Assembly: GCA_019347795.1 (NCBI GenBank)
Contig: JAHWKS010000403.1
Coordinates: 1-5,881, forward strand
Origin: Planctomycetota bacterium
Lineage (GTDB): Bacteria > Planctomycetota > Planctomycetia > Pirellulales > Pirellulaceae
Direction of reading: 5' to 3'
Length of the DNA: 5,881 bases
Shown: one piece after another, positions 1-3,808 of the stretch
Numbering within the stretch: position 1 is the stretch's first letter
Layout: each line of letters begins with the position of its first letter
Translations under genes and position numbers: made by a program
Notes under the pieces: model-generated
Databases searched by the model: none
What the model saw: the letters and a program-made list of their open reading frames with translations, nothing else
Told to the model about the DNA's origin: nothing

Positions 1-178
1 CGGGCAAAGTCGCAAACAGCAGGGCGAAGCCGGCAAATCCCGCTCCCCGATAAATCGTCACATCGCAAAGCGCGACCACCAGCCCCACTGAGGCGAACTC
101 TCGCCAGCGGACCCGCGGAGCTTCGCGAACCGTGACTTCTTGCGCCGGAAAGACGGAGGGATCGCTCACACCCGTCAA
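1..178 (-). CDS. Putative multi-pass membrane protein, DUF4153/DUF4173-like, N-terminal fragment
   Basis: This is the 5' end of a minus-strand gene that leaves the window at base 1; about 59 codons are visible. The reading frame is open from a TAG at 203-205. The translation has a polar N-terminal stretch (SDPSVFPAQEVTVREAPRV), then WREFASVGLVVALCDVTIYR followed by GAGFAGFALLFATLP, which reads as two closely spaced hydrophobic segments around a short YRGAG turn. That pattern resembles the first membrane segments of planctomycete DUF4153/DUF4173-type membrane proteins; this is recalled family likeness, not a search result. No ATG is available. The start is either TTG at 176-178 (chosen, the longest) or GTG at 167-169, and neither has a clear Shine-Dalgarno. 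It lies 51 nt downstream of the 87-residue gene on the same strand, so the two may be co-transcribed. Its function is unknown. Confidence 0.6.
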   Translation of the reverse strand, partial: MTGVSDPSVFPAQEVTVREAPRVRWREFASVGLVVALCDVTIYRGAGFAGFALLFATLP

Positions 179-229
179 TATATCGCGCCCGGCGTGGAGA
201 ACCTACTCAGATTTGCGGCATTGAAGCAG

Positions 230-493
230 TTACGCCTGTCCCAGAGATGCTTCCTCCACCGCGAACGAGCCGAGGTGGTAATAGCGGAGCGATTCGCGGT
301 CGCCGTCCAGGCAGTAGAAGGCGGTGCTGGTGGGCGGGGCGGAGTCGCGCTCGACCTGCCCGATCAGCACGCGAACAAAGTCGGCGCTCATCAGCAGTTT
401 CGCCACCGGCGGCAGTTGCTCAGGGGAGTGTTCAAAATGATGAGTGTGGCCGTCCAGGGGTCCGCCGACGAACTCGACCGCTTGCGCGCGCAT
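230..493 (-). CDS. Small GGPLDG-motif protein of unknown function (87 aa)
   Basis: A short soluble protein starting MRAQAVEFVGGPLDGHTHHF. Visible marks are the GGPLDG motif at about residues 10-15, a middle stretch with a cysteine (FYCLDGD) and a C-terminal RYYHLGSF. The pairing of an N-terminal GGPxDG with a C-terminal YxxxG-type motif is seen in many small uncharacterised proteins of bacteria and actinobacterial phages. No biochemical role is known to me and none is assigned. There is no signal peptide or membrane segment. The frame could be extended to an ATG at 560-562, but the internal ATG at 491-493 is preceded by a strong AGGAGG five bases upstream and the homology-like part begins right after it, so I chose that start. 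The stop is TAA at 230-232. It is divergent from the amidohydrolase and may lead a minus-strand unit with the membrane protein downstream. The gene call is firm; the function is open. Confidence 0.8.
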   Translation of the reverse strand: MRAQAVEFVGGPLDGHTHHFEHSPEQLPPVAKLLMSADFVRVLIGQVERDSAPPTSTAFYCLDGDRESLRYYHLGSFAVEEASLGQA

Positions 494-498
494 AACTC

Positions 499-504
499 CC
501 TCCT
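499..504 (-). promoter_or_regulatory. Shine-Dalgarno for the 87-aa GGPLDG gene
   Basis: On the minus strand the sequence reads GCAGGAGGGAGTTATG. AGGAGG ends five bases before the ATG at 491-493. It is the strongest ribosome binding site in the window and decides the start over the longer frame. The upstream in-frame ATG at 506-508 overlaps this site and would bury it in the coding region. Confidence 0.8.
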
Positions 505-554
505 GCATCCGTGAAGCGCAGATGATCGAGCTCGCAACGTGCAAAGCCCGTGCC

Positions 555-587
555 ACATACACGCCGGTTGTCCGGGAGCGTGTTTGT
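555..587 (+). terminator. Hairpin with T-rich flank in the divergent intergenic region
   Basis: Within the 206-bp gap between the divergent genes there is a compound inverted repeat. The outer arms are ACA (555-557) with TGT (585-587), then ACACG (559-563) with CGTGT (579-583). The inner arms are CCGG (564-567) with CCGG (572-575) around a TTGT loop, with a GAG bulge on the 3' side. Downstream bases on the plus strand are T-rich (TTGTTTGTTG, 584-593). It resembles an imperfect intrinsic terminator or attenuator on the plus strand, but no upstream plus-strand gene is seen that it would end. It could instead be part of the amidohydrolase leader or an operator. The remainder of 494-699 shows only a TAAGAT at 651-656 that could pass for a -10, without a good -35. 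Confidence 0.25.
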
Positions 588-699
588 TTGTTGCAACTGG
601 CGAGGCGTTACGCAGCATCGCGGCAACTTCTCGCTTCCCCTTGAATGGAGTAAGATTGAACAGTGCGCCCCATTCTGCTTAGGAGATTTCCTGCATTCC

Positions 700-1995
700 A
701 TGCCCGACCGCTGGCGAAAGCTGCTCGACGACGCCATCGACCGCCGCTTTGAAGCGATGGTCGCGGTGCGGCGGCAGTTGCACGCCCATCCCGAGCCGTC
801 GGGCGAAGAGTTCCAGACCAGCCTGTATCTCTACCAGTCGCTGGGGGACGCGGGTTTCTCGGTCGAAATGGGACCCGAGGGGCGCGGCGTGGTCGCCGAT
901 CTTCCATCGCCGACTACGGCGAAGCGAACTACGTCCGCCGAGGGGAATGGGAACGGCGCTCCGCATTCGACGCTCCCGCGGATCGCGCTGCGGGCAGACA
1001 TTGACGCCCTGCGCATCCAAGAAAAAGGCGAGTCGTCCTATCGCAGCCGGCGCGACGGCGTGATGCACGCCTGCGGACACGACGGCCACACTGCCGTTGT
1101 TTGGGGCGCCTTGTGCTCGCTGGCGGAGCTGCGCCAAAGCGAACAGCTCCCCTGGCCGTTGCCGCTGCGGGGTATTTTTCAGCCGGCCGAAGAGATCGGC
1201 GCCGGCGCCCGGGAGATGATTGACGCCGGCTCGCTCGAGGGCGTGGGGGCGATTCTCGCCGCGCACGTCGATCCTTCCCGGCCGGTGGGACGCGTCGGCT
1301 TTCGTTCCGGCGTGTTCACCGCTAATTGCGATTCGATGACGGTCCTGGTCCGCGGACGCGGCGGGCACGCCGCCCGGCCTCACGAAGCAATCGACCCCAT
1401 CGCCGCGGCGGCCCAGTTCATCAATGCCGTCTATCTCTCCATCCCCCGCCTCACCGACAGCCAGGACGCGGTGGTGGTCACCATCGGCCAGGTGCTCGGG
1501 GGCCACAATGCGAACGTGATTCCCGATCACGTCGAGCTGCGGGGAACGCTCCGCACGCTCGACGGTCGGGTGCGGCAGCAAACGATCGAGCACGTCCGCC
1601 GCATCGCCGAAGGCGTCGGTCAGGCGTGCCGCACGACGATCGAGGTGGAGTTCGCCCAAGGGACGCCCTCGGTCGAGAACGATCCGGGGCTGGTGGAGTT
1701 GTTGCGGCAATCGGCGGCCGAGGTCGTGAGCCACGAGGGGCTGGACGCGATCCCGCGTCCCAGCATGGGGAGCGAAGACTTCGCGTTCTACCTGCATCAC
1801 GCGCCCGGGGCGATGTTCCGCCTCGGCTGCGCCTCGCCGAAGGTCGGCGCCTCGGGCCTGCACACGCCCACGTTCGACCTGGATGAAGAGGCGCTGCGGA
1901 TCGGCGCCCGCATTCTGGCCCGCGCGGCGGTCGCGTGGTGCGATCCGCAGCGCTCGCACGACTCGGCGCCGGCCGCGCGAACCTGGACCATTTAA
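700..1995 (+). CDS. M20D family metal-dependent amidohydrolase/peptidase
   Basis: A 431-residue cytoplasmic hydrolase of the M20D type (hippurate hydrolase / N-acyl-L-amino-acid amidohydrolase / IAA-amino acid hydrolase group), which uses two metal ions to split an amide bond and release an amino acid. Motifs in order: RRQLHAHPEPSGEE (24-37), IALRADIDALRI (95-106), MHACGHDGHTA (122-132), FQPAEE (160-165), AAHVDPSRPVG (187-197), GRGGHAARPHEAIDPI (219-234, lid/dimerisation domain), GQVLGGHNANVIPD (263-276), SMGSEDFAFY (355-364) and LHTPTFDLDEEAL (387-399). The expected metal ligands and catalytic residues are all present by family position: C125, H127, E164/E165, H189 and H388. Length is normal for the family except for a polar insert at about 70-92. 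ATG at 700 was chosen because family similarity begins shortly after it. AGGAG at 681-685 is 14 nt away, a long spacing, so an in-frame CTG at 691 is an outside alternative. The frame stays open upstream to an ATG at 550, but that extension is cysteine-rich and unlike the family. The exact substrate cannot be read from sequence. Confidence 0.93.
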   Translation: MPDRWRKLLDDAIDRRFEAMVAVRRQLHAHPEPSGEEFQTSLYLYQSLGDAGFSVEMGPEGRGVVADLPSPTTAKRTTSAEGNGNGAPHSTLPRIALRADIDALRIQEKGESSYRSRRDGVMHACGHDGHTAVVWGALCSLAELRQSEQLPWPLPLRGIFQPAEEIGAGAREMIDAGSLEGVGAILAAHVDPSRPVGRVGFRSGVFTANCDSMTVLVRGRGGHAARPHEAIDPIAAAAQFINAVYLSIPRLTDSQDAVVVTIGQVLGGHNANVIPDHVELRGTLRTLDGRVRQQTIEHVRRIAEGVGQACRTTIEVEFAQGTPSVENDPGLVELLRQSAAEVVSHEGLDAIPRPSMGSEDFAFYLHHAPGAMFRLGCASPKVGASGLHTPTFDLDEEALRIGARILARAAVAWCDPQRSHDSAPAARTWTI

Positions 1996-2015
1996 CTCTG
2001 AGAGCGAAGGCGAAT

Positions 2016-2645
2016 ATGAATAACCCTCCCCCTCCCGAAAACCAGCCTCCTGATCCCGGCAGCCACAGCGAGCAGGTCCGCATGCAGCACGTCACGGCCC
2101 GCGTGCCCGAGCGGGTGAGCCGGGGCATGTTCTCGACTGGCGTGATCGTGATGACCGGGGGGACCGAGTTCATCCTCGACTTCCTTCAGGCCCTGGGAAA
2201 ACCGCGGCAGGTGGCGGCCCGGGTCGTGATGCCGCACGCGGCGCTCCCGCAGTTCATCGACGCACTGCGGAAGAACCTGGAGCTGTACACGCAGCGGTTC
2301 GGTCAGATCCATCAGCCGATCACTCCGCCGCAGGATCCCAATCAGCAGCGTCCCACGGTGCAGGAGATTTACGACGACCTGAAGCTTCCCGACGATGTGC
2401 TCAGCGGCGCCTACGCCAACGGCGTGATGATCTCGCATGCCCAGAGCGAGTTCGGCTTCGACTTCCTGACCAACTTTTTCCCGCACTCGGCCGTCTCCTG
2501 CCGCGTCTACCTCGCCGCCCCGCAAGTCCCGCGGCTCTTGGACTCGCTGCAAAACACCTTCAACCAATTCCAGCAGCGCGTCCGCGAGCAACAACGCAAC
2601 CAGCAAAACCCCCCGCCTCCCGGGCCGGAGGATGACATGGGATGA
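2016..2645 (+). CDS. DUF3467 protein with two tandem domain copies (209 aa)
   Basis: A soluble 209-residue protein of the DUF3467 type, a family of unknown function. It begins with a proline-rich tail (MNNPPPPENQPPDPG). The first module is at about 37-95, with TGVIVMTGGTEFILDF, ARVVMP and FIDALRKNLELYTQRFG, the usual signature. A linker rich in P and Q (about 97-125) follows, then a second module at about 131-189 with YANGVMISHAQSEFGFDF, CRVYLA and LLDSLQNTFNQFQQR. It ends with a Q/N/P-rich tail finishing in an acidic DDMG. DUF3467 proteins are commonly about 100 residues with a single module, so this is a double-length form. Start ATG 2016 has GAAGG at 2006-2010 with a 5-nt spacer; the frame extends further upstream but only into the amidohydrolase. 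The stop of the amidohydrolase is 20 nt upstream, so an operon is likely. Family call is confident; the function is unknown. Confidence 0.87.
   Translation: MNNPPPPENQPPDPGSHSEQVRMQHVTARVPERVSRGMFSTGVIVMTGGTEFILDFLQALGKPRQVAARVVMPHAALPQFIDALRKNLELYTQRFGQIHQPITPPQDPNQQRPTVQEIYDDLKLPDDVLSGAYANGVMISHAQSEFGFDFLTNFFPHSAVSCRVYLAAPQVPRLLDSLQNTFNQFQQRVREQQRNQQNPPPPGPEDDMG
2124..2582 (+). repeat. Diverged internal duplication inside the DUF3467 gene
   Basis: Residues 37-95 (bases 2124-2300) and 131-189 (bases 2406-2582) align over 59 columns without a gap. By my hand count 16 positions are identical, including G, G/V, E-F, D-F-L, V, R-V, P, D, L and Q-R. Many others are conservative (F/Y, I/M, T/S, I/L, Y/F). 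Hydrophobic and charged positions keep the same register throughout. The two halves are not recognisably similar in DNA, so the duplication is old. Confidence 0.7.
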
Positions 2646-2662
2646 GCGGCTTCGCCCGGAGT

Positions 2663-2686
2663 GGCTGCGGTCTCCATGTCGCAGCC
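2663..2686 (+). terminator. Stem-loop 17 nt after the DUF3467 stop
   Basis: GGCTGCG (2663-2669) pairs perfectly with CGCAGCC (2680-2686) around a 10-nt loop. It lies just beyond the TGA at 2643-2645, where a transcript end is expected. There is no T-run after it (CAAACGCGG follows), so it is not a classic intrinsic terminator. It could be a 3'-end stabilising hairpin or a Rho-dependent end, or chance in GC-rich DNA. Confidence 0.3.
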
Positions 2687-2703
2687 CAAACGCGGCCGTC
2701 GCA

Positions 2704-2833
2704 TCAAGGGGCGTCGAGTCGGTCCTCATCGTCTGGTTCGACGTCCGGCGCCTTGGCGAGGACGGCATGGAACTTCTCCTTGCTGCCTCTCTGCGCGCGC
2801 ACTCGTGTCGATCACGACTTGCGGCATCGCCAT
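2704..2833 (-). pseudogene. Possible remnant of a PIN-domain toxin/antitoxin-type locus
   Basis: On the minus strand, ATG at 2831-2833 (or 2825-2827) opens a frame reading MAMPQVVIDTSA. This is the usual opening of PIN-domain ribonuclease toxins, where the Asp after the hydrophobic beta-strand is the first catalytic acid. The PIN likeness stops there. Right after it, in another frame (GTG 2800-2802 to TGA 2704-2706), a 32-codon frame contains EKFHAVLAKAPDVEPDDEDR plus a short tail, which resembles the conserved C-terminus of short antitoxin-like proteins I recall from planctomycetes. The first frame continues only as arginine/glutamine-rich sequence. The simplest reading is a deleted and frameshifted relic in which pieces of a PIN-type locus were fused. 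The evidence is short motifs only. The remaining gap sequence (2646-2703 and 2862-2939) shows no coding signal I trust. Confidence 0.33.
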
Positions 2834-2841
2834 ATTGGTAG

Positions 2842-2861
2842 CATATGCGGCGCCGCATGTG
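2842..2861. repeat. 20-bp near-perfect palindrome
   Basis: CATATGCGGC followed directly by GCCGCATGTG. The central 14 bases (2845-2858, ATGCGGCGCCGCAT) are a perfect palindrome, and the outer three pairs have one mismatch (T2844 against G2859). The two-fold symmetry with no loop suits a dimeric DNA-binding protein better than an RNA hairpin. It lies 8 bp upstream of the PIN-like ATG on the minus strand and about 80 bp upstream of the sigma factor on the plus strand, so it could be an operator for either, or a relic. Confidence 0.4.
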
Positions 2862-2908
2862 GTGTCGAATCCTTGAATAAATCGGGCGCTTTTGTGGTCC
2901 AGTCTTCC

Positions 2909-2938
2909 TTGACCGTGCTCGCTTGCCGACCATAGGCT
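2909..2938 (+). promoter_or_regulatory. Weak sigma-70-like promoter candidate before the sigma factor gene
   Basis: TTGACC at 2909-2914 is a good -35 match. At 18-bp spacing the -10 would be TAGGCT (2933-2938), matching only three of six consensus bases. If real, transcription would begin at about 2945, after the ATG at 2940, and translation would have to start at the in-frame ATG at 2976. It is the only promoter-like pair I could find near this gene. Confidence 0.2.
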
Positions 2939-2939
2939 A

Positions 2940-3707
2940 ATGCCTGGGCGGTTCTCCGACTTGCCCGCGCGCCCGATGTCCACATCCCATCCGCCTCGCC
3001 GCTTCGCCACCACGCACTGGAGCATGGTCGCCCAGGCGGCGCGGCGTTCTTCGCCCGAGGCGGCGCAGGCGCTGGCGACGTTGTGCGAGACGTACTGGTA
3101 TCCGCTCTATGCGTACGTGCGGCGCCGCGGCTATGCCGTCGAGGATGCCCAGGACCTGACGCAGGATTTCTTCGCCTTGCTGCTGGAGAAGGATCGGCTG
3201 GGGCAGGCCGACCGAGAGCGAGGCAGGTTCCGCACGTTTCTCCTCTCCTCGTTGCAAAACTATCTGGCCAACGAGTGGCGGAAGGCCGGCGCCCGGAAGC
3301 GCGGCGGCGGGCGGACGACGCTGTCGCTCGACTTCGAGAAAGGGGAGCATCGCTACCGGCTGGAGCCGGTGGACGACTGGACGCCCGTGCGAATCTACGA
3401 GCGGCGCTGGGCCTTGACGCTCATGGAGCGGGCGCTCGACCGCCTCCACGATGAATACGACGGCGCCGGAAAGCCGGAGTTGTACGAGGCGCTCAAGCCG
3501 CAGCTCGGCGGCGACGGGCCTGCCGCCTCGTATGCCGACATCGGCCGGCGGCTGGGCATGACCGAGGGCGCCGTGAAGACCGCGGCCCATCGCCTCCGCC
3601 GCCGCTGCCGGGAGTTGCTGCAGGCCGAGGCGGCGCAAACGCTCGCCGATCCCGACGACGCGCAAAGCGAACTCCGCGAGTTGCTGCAGGCGCTGGGGTC
3701 GAATTAG
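2940..3707 (+). CDS. ECF-like RNA polymerase sigma factor, planctomycete type
   Basis: A 255-residue sigma-70 family factor that would direct RNA polymerase to a specific promoter set. After a short N-terminal lead comes RRFATTHWSMV (20-30), the hallmark opening of the large planctomycete group. Region 2 spans about 48-112 with YWYPLYAYVRRRGY, EDAQDLTQDFFALLLEKD and RGRFRTFLLSSLQNYLANEW. A basic linker RKAGARKRGGG (114-124) leads to SLDFEKGE (129-136) and YERRWALTLMERAL (153-166). Region 4 has a helix-turn-helix at about 197-222 (SYADIGRRLGMTEGAVKTAA then HRLRRR). The group is longer than a typical ECF factor because of the insert between regions 2 and 4. ATG 2940 is the longest start with only an AGG three bases ahead. 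ATG 2976, giving MSTSHPPRRFATTHW, matches family N-termini better and is a serious alternative. In this group a Ser/Thr kinase gene often lies next door; here comEC follows instead and no anti-sigma gene is seen. Confidence 0.9.
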   Translation: MPGRFSDLPARPMSTSHPPRRFATTHWSMVAQAARRSSPEAAQALATLCETYWYPLYAYVRRRGYAVEDAQDLTQDFFALLLEKDRLGQADRERGRFRTFLLSSLQNYLANEWRKAGARKRGGGRTTLSLDFEKGEHRYRLEPVDDWTPVRIYERRWALTLMERALDRLHDEYDGAGKPELYEALKPQLGGDGPAASYADIGRRLGMTEGAVKTAAHRLRRRCRELLQAEAAQTLADPDDAQSELRELLQALGSN

Positions 3708-3795
3708 CCGCGACGCGCTCGTGCTGCATCCAAGGCAAATACTGAATCCGATAGACGCCGGCGAGCCCGCGCCCTAGGATGGACGCTTGTCCGTC

Positions 3796-3800
3796 AGGAA
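3796..3800 (+). promoter_or_regulatory. Shine-Dalgarno for comEC
   Basis: AGGAA at 3796-3800 sits 8 nt before the ATG at 3809-3811 and supports that start. The 101-bp gap behind the sigma factor stop (3708-3808) holds no convincing terminator or promoter, so read-through from the sigma factor gene is possible. Confidence 0.6.
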
Positions 3801-3808
3801 AACCTTTC

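Noticed and set aside
140..514. 124-codon plus-strand frame at the left end
   Set aside because: It runs antisense to the 87-aa gene, which has a strong ribosome site and recognisable motifs; the plus-strand product has none.
1198..1209. GGCGCCGGCGCC palindrome
   Set aside because: It lies inside the amidohydrolase coding region, encodes ordinary residues, and such G/C-only palindromes are frequent by chance in this composition.
679..1959. Long open frame on the minus strand (426 codons) opposite the amidohydrolase
   Set aside because: It is antisense to a gene with clear M20D motifs; the translation is rich in R, A, G and H with no family likeness. Long shadow frames are expected opposite GC-rich genes.
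1992..2933. 313-codon minus-strand frame across the DUF3467 gene and the following gap
   Set aside because: Most of it is a shadow of the DUF3467 gene. An AAGGAG lies before an internal ATG at about 2770, but what follows is arginine/serine-rich and unlike any protein family I know.
2642..2935. Overlapping short plus-strand frames in the gap before the sigma factor
   Set aside because: Three frames are open at once, none has a ribosome site, and all have serine/arginine/alanine-rich products without motifs.
3778..3794. Short stem GGAC-GCTT-GTCC before comEC as a terminator
   Set aside because: Only about four to six pairs with a wobble, no T-run, and the ribosome site follows within a few bases.
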